A DNA stretch of 32,811 nt, from assembly GCA_023431215.1 (NCBI GenBank), contig JAEYXR010000102.1:1-32811 (forward strand). Reading direction: 5' to 3'. Position 1 is the first letter of the stretch, and each line of letters starts with the position of its first letter. Source of the DNA: Bacillota bacterium (GTDB lineage: Bacteria > Bacillota > Clostridia > Oscillospirales > Ruminococcaceae). The position numbers were made by a program, and so were the translations under genes. Below are positions 16,098-24,175 of the stretch, in pieces. The notes beneath the pieces are model-generated. The model was not told the DNA's origin and searched no databases. It saw only the letters and a list, made by a program, of their open reading frames with translations.

Positions 16098-17483
16098 ATG
16101 GAAGTAAATATTTTTAAAAAGACACCTATGCCGGTGCAGGATGCAGTTATCCGCAGCGGAAATTACGAGGAAGTGGCCTTGGGCTACACCGAAGAAATGG
16201 CTGTAGCCGAGGCAAAACGCTGCATCAACTGCAAGAACCGTCCCTGCGTTGCGGGCTGCCCTGTAAACGTTAAAATACCGGAGTTTATCTCGCTGGTAGC
16301 TCAGGAAAAATTTGAGGACGCTTATGAGGTCATTACCTCTACCAACGCGCTGCCTGCCGTGTGCGGACGAGTCTGCCCCCAGGAAACCCAGTGCGAAGCC
16401 AAGTGCATCCGCGGCATCAAGGGTGAGCCGGTGGGCATTGGCCGTTTGGAGCGCTTTGTTGCCGACTGGCACATGGCCCACAATACAAAAAAAGCAGAAA
16501 AGCCTGCACCCAACGGACACAAGGTGGCTGTGGTGGGCGCCGGCCCTGCGGGACTTTCCTGCGCAGGCGACCTTGCACGCAAAGGCTATGAGGTAACCAT
16601 ATTTGAGGCTTTGCACACTGCGGGTGGAGTTTTGGTATACGGCATTCCCGAGTTCCGCCTGCCCAAGGCCATTGTGGCAAAAGAGGTAGAAAACCTAAAG
16701 GATTTGGGTGTAGAAATTTGCACCAATATGGTGGTGGGTCGGGTTCAGTCGGTGGATGAATTGCTGGAAAGCGGATATGAAGCTGTGTTTATCGGCTCCG
16801 GCGCAGGACTGCCTTCTTTTATGAACATTCCCGGAGAAAGCCTGGTGGGTGTATACTCCGCCAACGAATATCTTACCCGTGTCAACTTGATGAAGGCTTA
16901 TTTGGTAGACCATGAAACCCCCATCCGCAAGAGCAAAAGCGTTGCGGTTGTTGGCGGCGGAAACGTTGCCATGGATGCGGCCCGCTGTGCCAAGCGTCTG
17001 GGTGCAGATGTTACCATTGTTTACCGCCGCTCTATGGAAGAAATGCCTGCCCGGGCAGAAGAAATTCACCACGCCCAGGAGGAAGGCATACACTTTAAGC
17101 TCTTGTGCAATCCCATAAAGGTGCTGGGGGACGATAAGGGCCAGGTTTGCGGCATGGAATGTGTGGAGATGGAGCTGGGTGAACCGGATGCCAGCGGCCG
17201 CCGCCGTCCTGTGGTGAAAGCAGGCTCCGAGTTTACGCTGGATGTAGATACAGTAATCATCGCCATTGGTACCACTCCCAACCCCCTGATTAAGTCTACC
17301 ACCCAGGGTCTTGAAACCAATAAGTGGGGCTGTATTGTGGCACAGGAAAACACCATGGCAACCTCCAAACCCGGTGTTTATGCCGGTGGTGATGCGGTTA
17401 CCGGTGCTGCCACAGTTATTTTGGCCATGGGTGCAGGTAAAACTGCCGCACAGGCAATGGACGAGTTTATTCAAAATAAATAA
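16098..17483 (+). CDS. nfnB: NfnB-type subunit: NADPH-dependent, FAD and two [4Fe-4S]
   Basis: Large subunit (461 aa). With NfnA it bifurcates electrons between NADPH, NAD+ and ferredoxin, balancing redox pools in the cytosol of anaerobes. The N-terminal cysteine region CINCKNRPCVAGCPVNVKIP and PAVCGRVCPQETQCEAKCIRG holds two [4Fe-4S] sites. FAD motif VVGAGPAGLSCAGDLA (about residues 140-155) and NAD(P) motif VVGGGNVAMDAARCAKRLG follow; the C-terminus has the second FAD contact YAGGDAVTGAATVILAMGAG. ATG 16098 is chosen over 16053 and 16071 because GGGGG lies just ahead, at 16086-16090, and it begins 4 bp after the nfnA stop. Glutamate synthase small subunits share this fold, but no large GltB is nearby. 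Confidence 0.9.
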   Translation: MEVNIFKKTPMPVQDAVIRSGNYEEVALGYTEEMAVAEAKRCINCKNRPCVAGCPVNVKIPEFISLVAQEKFEDAYEVITSTNALPAVCGRVCPQETQCEAKCIRGIKGEPVGIGRLERFVADWHMAHNTKKAEKPAPNGHKVAVVGAGPAGLSCAGDLARKGYEVTIFEALHTAGGVLVYGIPEFRLPKAIVAKEVENLKDLGVEICTNMVVGRVQSVDELLESGYEAVFIGSGAGLPSFMNIPGESLVGVYSANEYLTRVNLMKAYLVDHETPIRKSKSVAVVGGGNVAMDAARCAKRLGADVTIVYRRSMEEMPARAEEIHHAQEEGIHFKLLCNPIKVLGDDKGQVCGMECVEMELGEPDASGRRRPVVKAGSEFTLDVDTVIIAIGTTPNPLIKSTTQGLETNKWGCIVAQENTMATSKPGVYAGGDAVTGAATVILAMGAGKTAAQAMDEFIQNK

Positions 17484-17501
17484 GTATGGTGTAAATGCAA
17501 A

Positions 17502-17548
17502 AGACGCTTGCAAACCTCAAAAAGGGTTGACAAGCGTCTCATTTTTTT
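17502..17548 (+). terminator. Rho-independent terminator of nfnAB
   Basis: Perfect 9-bp outer stem (17502-17510 with 17531-17539) with an inner AACC/GGTT pairing, followed by T7 at 17542-17548. Confidence 0.88.
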
Positions 17549-17567
17549 GTGTATTCTTTCATACAAT
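17539..17567 (+). promoter_or_regulatory. Sigma-E-like sporulation promoter for the spoIVF-type pair
   Basis: CATACAAT at 17560-17567 matches the sigma-E -10 (CATACAHT). TCATTTTT at 17539-17546 is one mismatch from the -35 (KMATATTT), with the ATT of the -35 16 bp before the -10. The -35 lies in the T-tract of the preceding terminator. Confidence 0.6.
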
Positions 17568-17670
17568 AAGAGTAGATTGGCAGATGAATGAATGCTTTGT
17601 CTGGCGGATGCCGGGCGGGAGCATTTGCAGATAGAGCGGATGCCGGTTGAAAAACGGGAGGGAGCACAAA

Positions 17671-18465
17671 ATGAGAGAAAGCCCCAGAAGGCCTATGACA
17701 GTACATCGCAACAGAGCCGGACAGCGCCCCAGAACGTTGGATCAGGGACAGCAGTTTGATCCTGCGGTTACCATTACCATTGTTCAAATTGTGGTGTGCA
17801 TGATACTGGTGGCAGGTGTATTTACCTTTCAATTTTTTGACAAACAGCGCTTTGAACAGCTGGGTACCTATTATAAAGCAGTGATGGGTGAACAGGTGGG
17901 AGAAGCCGTATTTGTGGGTGCCTTTGGTACGCCCATAGATTTTGATACCATTCAGGAATACATAGAAGATTATATGGCCAATACCAGGGAACTGCCCCAA
18001 AGCAGTGGTCAGGGTGGCATGGGCGGAGAAAGCCCCTACATTCCCTCTAATATTTACACAGGCCCTGTGTTGTTTACCACAACCGCCCGATATCCAGCCT
18101 ATGGATCTGTTACCTCCGGCTTTGGTTTACGTACACATCCCATAACAGGCAAGCCGGATTTTCATACCGGTATGGATGTTGCCGCATGGGAGGGGGACAG
18201 CATTTATACCATCTATTCCGGTACAGTAGAAGAAGTGGGTGAATCAAACATCTACGGCAACTATATCAAGATACGCCATTCTCCCAGGCTGGTAACGGTG
18301 TATAGCCACTGCAGCAAAATACTTGCTACACAGGGCAGTGTGGTACGGGCGGGTGAGCGTGTTGCCGAGGTAGGTAGCACCGGCGTCTCAACAGGGCCCC
18401 ACGTGCACCTGGATGTATTGGTAGACGGCAAATATATTAACCCGGCGAGGCTGTATACTCCATGA
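17671..18465 (+). CDS. M23/LytM-domain membrane protein, SpoIVFA-like
   Basis: A 264-aa protein. It has a basic cytoplasmic N-terminus, one membrane segment at about 33-55 (TITIVQIVVCMILVAGVF), a linker, and an extracytoplasmic LytM/M23 domain (about 135-264). Zinc residues are intact: H165 and D169 (HTGMD), H244 and H246 (HVHLD). In Bacillus, SpoIVFA (same topology and M23 fold) holds the sigma-K processing protease SpoIVFB inactive in the outer forespore membrane. The ATGA overlap with an M50 protease and the sigma-E-like promoter support that role. Start 17671 follows GGGAGGG at 17656-17662; an upstream in-frame TTG at 17647 is less likely. The intact metal site leaves room for an active endopeptidase. 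Confidence 0.78.
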   Translation: MRESPRRPMTVHRNRAGQRPRTLDQGQQFDPAVTITIVQIVVCMILVAGVFTFQFFDKQRFEQLGTYYKAVMGEQVGEAVFVGAFGTPIDFDTIQEYIEDYMANTRELPQSSGQGGMGGESPYIPSNIYTGPVLFTTTARYPAYGSVTSGFGLRTHPITGKPDFHTGMDVAAWEGDSIYTIYSGTVEEVGESNIYGNYIKIRHSPRLVTVYSHCSKILATQGSVVRAGERVAEVGSTGVSTGPHVHLDVLVDGKYINPARLYTP

Positions 18466-19052
18466 AATTTAAGATTGGTAAGACCACGGTGGTACTAAGC
18501 TTTTGGTTCTTTACCGTTGTTATTCTGTTTTTGCTTTGGGATAAAAGCGGGATGGCACTGCCGGTGATGGGTGCAATGGTTGCCCATGAAAGCGGGCATC
18601 TGATGTATTTGTGGATGCAGCGCATGCAGGTGGAAAAACTGGAGCTGGGGTGTACCGGTATTCGTATGCGCCTTAAAAAAGATGGTGCACTTCCTTTTGG
18701 GGTTAGTATGGGGCTCAATTTGTCCGGCTGCCTTGCAAATTTGTTTTTGGCACTGTTGTTTGGCCCCTACCAAAGCTTTTGGGCTGTGCGCTTTTCGGCA
18801 ATCAACAGTGCTGTGGCCATCTTTAACCTGTTGCCAATGGCAGGACTGGATGGCGGTGCAATGATCAGAGATTTGTGTATTTTAATACTGGGGCCGGCAA
18901 AAGGGCTGCGCACATCGGCGGCATTTCAAATGGTGCTTTGTGCGGCGGGCTGTGCCGCCAGTGCATGGTGGATGCTGAAATCCGGGGTTTCGCTGGGGCT
19001 ATGTGCCCTGATGGCAGTTTTTTTATGCGGTGTGTTTGATGCCAAATGGTAG
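18462..19052 (+). CDS. M50 site-2-type membrane metalloprotease, SpoIVFB-like
   Basis: Polytopic intramembrane zinc protease, 196 aa. HESGH at residues 42-46 is the HExxH zinc motif inside a membrane segment. The third ligand region is LLPMAGLDGG (family NPDG-type motif). Hydrophobic stretches occur at about 9-26, 30-50, 85-105, 115-135, and two near the C-terminus. It starts at ATG 18462 overlapping the previous stop (ATGA). Paired with a single-pass M23 protein and a sigma-E-like promoter, the best reading is SpoIVFB, which activates pro-sigma-K in the mother cell. It is shorter than Bacillus SpoIVFB (288 aa) and no CBS domain is visible, so a different S2P substrate remains possible. Confidence 0.8.
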   Translation: MKFKIGKTTVVLSFWFFTVVILFLLWDKSGMALPVMGAMVAHESGHLMYLWMQRMQVEKLELGCTGIRMRLKKDGALPFGVSMGLNLSGCLANLFLALLFGPYQSFWAVRFSAINSAVAIFNLLPMAGLDGGAMIRDLCILILGPAKGLRTSAAFQMVLCAAGCAASAWWMLKSGVSLGLCALMAVFLCGVFDAKW

Positions 19053-19175
19053 GTTCTATCAAAGAAGATGCTGTGGTTGCCTATCCGCGAGAATGTTTGT
19101 AAAAGCAGACTACTTTCCTTTTACAGGGTTATAAATGCTCGAAGTTTGTTGAACAAAACACACAAATAGTGTATG

Positions 19176-19210
19176 ATAAGGTGTAGCTTTGCGCTGCACC
19201 TTATTTTTTT
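19176..19210 (+). terminator. Terminator of the spoIVF-type pair
   Basis: Arms 19176-19187 and 19193-19204 form 12 pairs (one G-U) with a 5-nt loop, followed by T7 (19204-19210). Confidence 0.85.
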
Positions 19211-19254
19211 ATGCAAGCTCTTTATCAACGCCTTTTGATTCATAAAAAGGGTTG

Positions 19255-19283
19255 AAGCAATTTCTTTACAGTGATTGCTTTTT
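19255..19283 (+). terminator. Second terminator-like hairpin
   Basis: AAGCAAT (19255-19261) pairs with ATTGCTT (19274-19280), followed by T5 (19279-19283). A third similar hairpin follows at 19301-19322 (AAAAGCT/AGCTTTT), with Ts after it. The remainder up to 19512 shows no gene. Confidence 0.5.
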
Positions 19284-19512
19284 ATCATAAATAAAAACCC
19301 AAAAGCTTTGGTCATAGCTTTTTCTTTCCGGTCAATACTGTATAGGATAAAAAAATACGGCTTTACCGGGGAGTACACCGCAAAATTTGCATGCTGCAAT
19401 TTTTATGTCGCATTCTTACGGCTTTTACAATAATATGGTGCCGCCCAAAAAGAGAAAACAGATGCCAACAACAGGAGCTGCTTTCAGGTGCGGCAGAATG
19501 AGGAGGAACTCC

Positions 19513-21357
19513 ATGATACCCGAGAAAATAGATCGCCTGCTGCTGCGGGTGCAAAAACCCGCCCGTTATTGCGGCGGTGAGACCGGCAGCATACAAAAGG
19601 ACAAAGACAAAGTGGATATTCGCTTTGCTTTTTGTTTTCCCGACCTTTATGAGGTGGGAATGTCCCACCTTGGCATGAAGATTTTATATTCTGCTCTCAA
19701 TGCCCGTGAAAATATTTGGTGTGAGCGCGTGTTTGCACCGGATGTAGACTTCCAGCAAGTAATGGAAGAAAACGACATTAAGCTTTACGGGTTGGAGAGC
19801 TTTGACCCTATTTGTAATTTTGATTTTGTGGGTTTTACTCTTCAGTACGAGATGTGCTATACCACAGTGCTTACTATGCTCAAGCTGGGCGGTATTCCTG
19901 TGCGCTCTGCAGACCGCGGAGAAAATGACCCCATTGTCATTGGGGGCGGCCCCTGCGTTTGCAACCCTGAGCCCATGGCCCCCTTCTTCGATTTGATTTC
20001 TTTGGGCGAGGGCGAAGATGTGCTCCCTGAACTTTGCGAGCTTTATCATCAGTGCAAGGCACAGGGCATGAGCCGTAAGGAGTTTTTGCGCCGTGCCGCA
20101 GATATGGACGGTATCTATGTGCCGTCGCTGTACGAAGTTACCTATTTAGAGGATGGCAGAGTAGAAGCTATAACACCTTTGGATGGTGTACCTGCCACCA
20201 TTACCAAACGCATCATAAAACATCTTGACGATGCCTTTTATCCCGATAATTTTGTGGTACCCCTCATTGGTATTGTCCATGACCGCGCCATGGTAGAGGT
20301 GCTGCGGGGCTGTATCCGCGGCTGTCGTTTTTGCCAGGCGGGCTACATTTACCGCCCTTTCCGTGAGCGCTCCCCCCAGCTGCTGGACAAGCAGGCTAAA
20401 GCCTTGTGTGAAGCCACCGGCTACGATGAGGTATCGCTTACCTCGCTAAGCACCAGCGACCACAGCGGTTTGGAGCAGCTCATGGACGATATGTTCAGTT
20501 GGACGGGCGAAAAGCGGGTCAACATTGCACTGCCCTCTTTGCGTGTGGATAACTTTTCACCGCGCTTGATGGAGCTGGTACAGCGTGTGCGCAAAAGCGG
20601 CCTGACCTTTGCTCCCGAAGCCGGAAGTCAGCGTCTGCGGGATGCCATCAACAAAAATGTCACCGAAGACGAAGTGATGCGCACCTGCAAAACCGCCTTT
20701 GAGGGTGGTTATACAAGTGTCAAGCTGTACTTTATGATGGGCCTGCCCACCGAAACCATGGAGGACATTGCCGCCATCAACCAGCTGGCACAAAAGGTGG
20801 TTGATTTGTATTACTCGCTGCCCACCAAGCCCAAAGGCAAGGGGGTCAACGTTACGGTCAGTGTTTCGTGCTTTGTGCCAAAACCTTTTACACCCTTTGA
20901 GTTTGAGCCACAGGACACCATAGAAAGCTTTAAAGAAAAGCAGAAGCATCTTCTGCGCACCGTTTCCAGCAAAAAGGTAAACATCAACTACCATGACGCA
21001 GCCACCAGCCGTCTGGAGGGGGTACTGGCTCGGGGAGACCGCCGTCTGGCGGACGTCATTGAGCTGGTATGGCGCGACGGCGGCAATTTGGAAGGATGGG
21101 ACGAGCATTTTTCTTTAGGCCGCTGGTACAATGCCATGGAGGTAGCCGGACTGGATGCCGACTTTTATACCACCCGTCTCCGTGCTTACGACGAGGTGTT
21201 CCCCTGGGATCATCTGGACTATGGCGTTAGCAAGGAATTTTTGATTCGGGAAAACAAAAAAGCACATGAAAGCTGCGTTTCTCAAAACTGCCGCGGCCAG
21301 TGTACTGGTTGTGGTGCCAATAAGCTGTTGGGAGGTGCCTGCTTTGAGGACCGTTAG
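19513..21357 (+). CDS. B12-binding-domain radical SAM protein, TIGR03960 family
   Basis: Radical SAM enzyme of unknown reaction, 614 aa. The N-terminal half (about 1-230) resembles the cobalamin-binding domain seen in related radical SAM proteins. The [4Fe-4S]/SAM motif CIRGCRFC has Cys at residues 267, 271 and 274. A later GLTFAPEAGSQRLRDAINK block is typical of the family. The C-terminus has a cysteine cluster (CVSQNCRGQCTGCG) that may hold a second cluster. Start 19513 is fixed by AGGAGG at 19501-19506; an in-frame extension to 19387 lacks a binding site. It is coupled to the DUF2344 gene, its usual partner in Clostridia. A link to tRNA or ribosome modification is often suspected but not shown here. 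Confidence 0.9.
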   Translation: MIPEKIDRLLLRVQKPARYCGGETGSIQKDKDKVDIRFAFCFPDLYEVGMSHLGMKILYSALNARENIWCERVFAPDVDFQQVMEENDIKLYGLESFDPICNFDFVGFTLQYEMCYTTVLTMLKLGGIPVRSADRGENDPIVIGGGPCVCNPEPMAPFFDLISLGEGEDVLPELCELYHQCKAQGMSRKEFLRRAADMDGIYVPSLYEVTYLEDGRVEAITPLDGVPATITKRIIKHLDDAFYPDNFVVPLIGIVHDRAMVEVLRGCIRGCRFCQAGYIYRPFRERSPQLLDKQAKALCEATGYDEVSLTSLSTSDHSGLEQLMDDMFSWTGEKRVNIALPSLRVDNFSPRLMELVQRVRKSGLTFAPEAGSQRLRDAINKNVTEDEVMRTCKTAFEGGYTSVKLYFMMGLPTETMEDIAAINQLAQKVVDLYYSLPTKPKGKGVNVTVSVSCFVPKPFTPFEFEPQDTIESFKEKQKHLLRTVSSKKVNINYHDAATSRLEGVLARGDRRLADVIELVWRDGGNLEGWDEHFSLGRWYNAMEVAGLDADFYTTRLRAYDEVFPWDHLDYGVSKEFLIRENKKAHESCVSQNCRGQCTGCGANKLLGGACFEDR

Positions 21358-22000
21358 AGTATTTTTCAGCAAATGTGACCGGGCAAAGTATATTTCTCAT
21401 TTGGATATTACCCGTTGTCTTTCACGCTCCTTTGCACGTACCAACATTCCCATTTGGTATACGGAGGGGTTCAACCCTCACATTTATATGACCTTTGCAC
21501 TGCCGCTGCCTCTGGGTTTTGAGGGTATGCGGGAATCTATGGATATCAAAATCACCGACGATGAGTATCCGTTGGAAAAAATAGCCCAGGAGCTAAACCC
21601 TGTGTTGCCATGGGGCATTCAGGTGTGGGATGCCGCACTGCCCATAGATAAGCCCGAAGTAATCGCCTTTGCCGAGTACGAAATTTATATGCACCACAGC
21701 AATATGGATGAGTTTGCAAAGGCGCTGGATAACTTTTTTGCACAGGAGAGCATTGTGGTGACCAAAAAGTCTAAAAGAAAAACCCAGGAGATGGATATTC
21801 GCCCTTTGTTCCAGGTGCTGGAGCAAAAGAGGGAAGACAGACGCATTACCATCAGGCTGCGCATTGCCGCGGGTCCAACCCTCAACATCAATCCTCTGCT
21901 GCTGCTGGGTGCCTTTGAGGAGCAAAGCGGGCTGACTGCCGATTACACACAATATAAGAGGACTATGATACAGCGTGAGGATCTTACCGAGTTTCGGTAA
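21344..22000 (+). CDS. DUF2344 (TIGR03936-type) radical-SAM-linked protein
   Basis: A 218-aa protein of unknown function that accompanies TIGR03960 radical SAM proteins in Firmicutes and is fused to them in some bacteria. Family-typical text includes RVFFSKCDRAKYISHLD at the N-terminus and PIWYTEGFNPHIYMTFALPL. The start is TTG 21344, supported by GGAGGTG at 21331-21337 (spacing 6) and by the family N-terminus; it overlaps the end of the radical SAM gene by 14 bp. A longer in-frame ORF from 21266 has no such support. It probably acts on the same substrate as its partner. Confidence 0.88.
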   Translation: MRTVRVFFSKCDRAKYISHLDITRCLSRSFARTNIPIWYTEGFNPHIYMTFALPLPLGFEGMRESMDIKITDDEYPLEKIAQELNPVLPWGIQVWDAALPIDKPEVIAFAEYEIYMHHSNMDEFAKALDNFFAQESIVVTKKSKRKTQEMDIRPLFQVLEQKREDRRITIRLRIAAGPTLNINPLLLLGAFEEQSGLTADYTQYKRTMIQREDLTEFR

Positions 22001-22051
22001 AATCAGAGTGCAAAATTCTTCATAACATACAAAAAAGCAGGAACAATACTA

Positions 22052-22080
22052 TTGCTTTTGCCAATTTGCTATGGTATGAT
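22052..22080 (+). promoter_or_regulatory. Promoter of rplS
   Basis: TTGCTT at 22052-22057, 17-bp spacer, TATGAT at 22075-22080. The predicted start near 22087 gives a 124-nt leader. Confidence 0.72.
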
Positions 22081-22086
22081 AGTAAG

Positions 22087-22210
22087 GCATGAGAACTGCC
22101 AGGCATGTCCCGGCAGGTTTTGATGTTGGCGTAAAGCCAGACATTAAACCAAGCAGTCCGCTGCCACATCCGGGGTATGAATGTTTGGATATTTTAAGGA
22201 GGAAATGAAA
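22087..22210 (+). promoter_or_regulatory. Structured rplS leader, possible L19 autoregulatory element
   Basis: Small hairpins are visible (CTGCC/GGCAG around 22096-22116 and TTGGC-GTAAA-GCCAG near 22124-22138). Their position and length match the L19 leader known in Firmicutes. I cannot align it to the Rfam model by eye, so the class is inference. Confidence 0.45.
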
Positions 22211-22555
22211 ATGGACGCACTGAAACTTATGTCTCAGGACTGCCTCAAGAACGAAATCCCCGAAGTTAACGTGGGTGATACCGTCAGAGTGCAGGTTAGA
22301 ATCAAGGAAGGCGACAAAGAAAGACTGCAGGCTTTTGAAGGCACCGTTATTGCCAAAAAGCACGGCGGCATTTCTGAAACCTTCACCGTCCGCCGCGTGG
22401 CTCACGGCGTAGGCGTGGAGAGAGTATTCCCCATCCACAGCCCCAACGTCGACAGCGTTGCCATTATCCGCAGTGGTCGTGTTCGCAGAAGCAAACTGTA
22501 CTATCTGCGTGACAGAGTTGGTAAAGCTGCTAAAGTTAAAGAAGCCCTGCGCTAA
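22211..22555 (+). CDS. rplS: 50S ribosomal protein L19
   Basis: Ribosomal large-subunit protein at the 30S-50S interface; 114 aa, normal length. Recognised by EIPEVNVGDTVRVQVRI, the block with EGTVIAKKHGG, then ETFTVRRVAHGVGVERVFPI and the C-terminal RVRRSKLYYLRD. Start 22211 has AAGGAGG 8 bp upstream; the ATG at 22205 is too close to it. The gene leads the rplS-lepB-rbgA-rnhB-yraN group and has its own terminator. Confidence 0.97.
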   Translation: MDALKLMSQDCLKNEIPEVNVGDTVRVQVRIKEGDKERLQAFEGTVIAKKHGGISETFTVRRVAHGVGVERVFPIHSPNVDSVAIIRSGRVRRSKLYYLRDRVGKAAKVKEALR

Positions 22556-22570
22556 CTTAAAGTCAACAGG

Positions 22571-22600
22571 AGAGGACAGTTTCTGTCCTCTTTTCTGTTT
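22571..22600 (+). terminator. Terminator of rplS
   Basis: Perfect 9-bp stem (22571-22579 with 22583-22591), TTT loop, then tttctgttt. The tail is broken by CG, so readthrough into lepB is likely. Confidence 0.72.
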
Positions 22601-22664
22601 ATATGGGCTATCTCACGCAATGATTTAAGCTCAGCACAATGAATTGGCAAAGGAACATTGGGCT

Positions 22665-23267
22665 ATGAAAGATAATAATAATAAATTTACAAATATTGAA
22701 CGTGCCATGGAGCAGGAGGGCGATGTATTAAGCGCCGACGAGCGTTTTTCGCTGAAAAAGGCAGTGTGGGATCTGTTTAGAATTGTCGCAGTGGCCTTTC
22801 TCTGCTTTTGGACCATCACTTTTTTCTTTAAACCGGCACTGACAAGGGGAGACTCCATGGTGCCCACGCTTCATGATGGAGATTTAACCATTGTTCGTGC
22901 CTTTAACTATACCCCCACACATGGGGATATCGTTGTCTTAAAAGACCGGGATTTGGATGATAAGCACCTGGTAAAACGGGTGATTGCTATGGCGGGAGAT
23001 AAAGTGGATATCGACTTTACTTCCGGGGTGGTATACCTAAACGACACACCCTTAGAGGAAGGCTATGTTAACGAACCCACCTATGCCAAGTATGACGTGG
23101 ACTTTCCGGTTGTGGTGCCACAGGGGCATATTTTTGTACTGGGAGACAACCGAAACTATTCCCACGACAGCCGCACCGGCGATATGGGCATGATACCCTT
23201 GGAGCAGCTGGAAGGCAAAGTGGTATTCCGCTACTATCCGTTTGATAAAATAGGAGTGATCCGATAA
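22665..23267 (+). CDS. lepB: Signal peptidase I
   Basis: Membrane serine protease that removes signal peptides from exported proteins; 200 aa. The cytoplasmic N-terminus is followed by one membrane segment at about 38-57, then the extracytoplasmic catalytic domain. The catalytic Ser is S64 (RGDSMVPTL) and the general-base Lys is K104 (KHLVKRVIAMAGD). Box E is LGDNRNYSHDSR. ATG 22665 is preferred over a TTG at 22644 (AAGGA at 22650-22654 lies ahead). Its stop overlaps the rbgA start by one base. Confidence 0.95.
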   Translation: MKDNNNKFTNIERAMEQEGDVLSADERFSLKKAVWDLFRIVAVAFLCFWTITFFFKPALTRGDSMVPTLHDGDLTIVRAFNYTPTHGDIVVLKDRDLDDKHLVKRVIAMAGDKVDIDFTSGVVYLNDTPLEEGYVNEPTYAKYDVDFPVVVPQGHIFVLGDNRNYSHDSRTGDMGMIPLEQLEGKVVFRYYPFDKIGVIR

Positions 23268-24133
23268 TGTCAGAGGTTCTTTCTGTCCAGTGGTTTCCTG
23301 GACATATGGCAAAAACACGGCGGCTTATGGCTGCCAATATGAAGCTGGTGGATATTGTCATTGAGCTGATTGATGCACGTATTCCCCAAAGCAGCCGCAA
23401 TCCTGAAATTGATAAGCTGATTGGTGATAAGCCCCGGCTTATTCTCCTTGGCAAGTGTGACTTTGCCGATGAAGCTCAGACTCGGCGGTGGATAGAGTAT
23501 TATAAAAAACAGGGAATTGTGGCCCTGCCTGCCGATTGCCGCAGCGGCAAGGGGCTTCAGGCCTTTTTGCCTGCCGTGCGCCAGGTGCTGGCAGAAAAAA
23601 TAGCCCAATGGAATGCCAAGGGGTTGGTAGGCCGTCCTATCCGCATGATGATTGTGGGGATACCCAATGCGGGCAAATCCTCGCTGATTAACCGCCTTGC
23701 CGGCAGCCGCCGTGCCAAGGTGGAAGACCGTCCCGGAGTTACCCGCGGCAAGCAGTGGGTAACTCTGGAAACAGGTGTGGAGCTTTTGGACATGCCCGGC
23801 GTGCTCTGGCCTAAGTTTGAAGACAAAGAAGCCGGAGAAAAGCTTGCTTTTGTGGGTGCGGTCAAGGACGATATCTTAGACATTGAGCATCTGGCAATGC
23901 GCCTGCTAGAAACGCTGGCCCCAAATTATGCAGGCATGATTGCCAACCGTTACAACCTTGAGGAAGAAACCGTGCAGGAAACCGACAGCTATGACCTGCT
24001 GGAACTCATCGGTAAAAAACGCGGTATGATGATGTCCGGCGGACATGTCAATACCGAGCGGGCCGCCATTATGGTTGTGGATGAATTCCGCAGCGGTACA
24101 CTGGGACGTGTTTCTTTGGAAGTTCCAGAATAA
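23267..24133 (+). CDS. rbgA: Ribosome biogenesis GTPase RbgA/YlqF
   Basis: Circularly permuted GTPase needed for late 50S assembly; 288 aa, normal length. G1 is GIPNAGKSSL (residues 131-140) and G3 is DMPG (175-178). G4 lies ahead of them, as expected for the permuted fold, but reads LLGKCD (G62-K63-C64-D65) instead of NKxD; the codon at 23450-23452 is GGC. The C-terminal RNA-binding region is present (DLLELIGKKRG, FRSGTLGRVSLE). GGAG at 23253-23256 and a one-base overlap with lepB set the start. The G4 Asn-to-Gly change is unusual because that Asn contacts the guanine base. Confidence 0.93.
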   Translation: MSEVLSVQWFPGHMAKTRRLMAANMKLVDIVIELIDARIPQSSRNPEIDKLIGDKPRLILLGKCDFADEAQTRRWIEYYKKQGIVALPADCRSGKGLQAFLPAVRQVLAEKIAQWNAKGLVGRPIRMMIVGIPNAGKSSLINRLAGSRRAKVEDRPGVTRGKQWVTLETGVELLDMPGVLWPKFEDKEAGEKLAFVGAVKDDILDIEHLAMRLLETLAPNYAGMIANRYNLEEETVQETDSYDLLELIGKKRGMMMSGGHVNTERAAIMVVDEFRSGTLGRVSLEVPE

Positions 24134-24175
24134 CATCGGTATTTTAGTTTTAGACTAGACAGCGGAGGAAGCCCC

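Noticed and set aside
19387..19512. N-terminal extension of the radical SAM protein
   Set aside because: Family members begin at MIPEKID, and AGGAGG at 19501-19506 serves the ATG at 19513.
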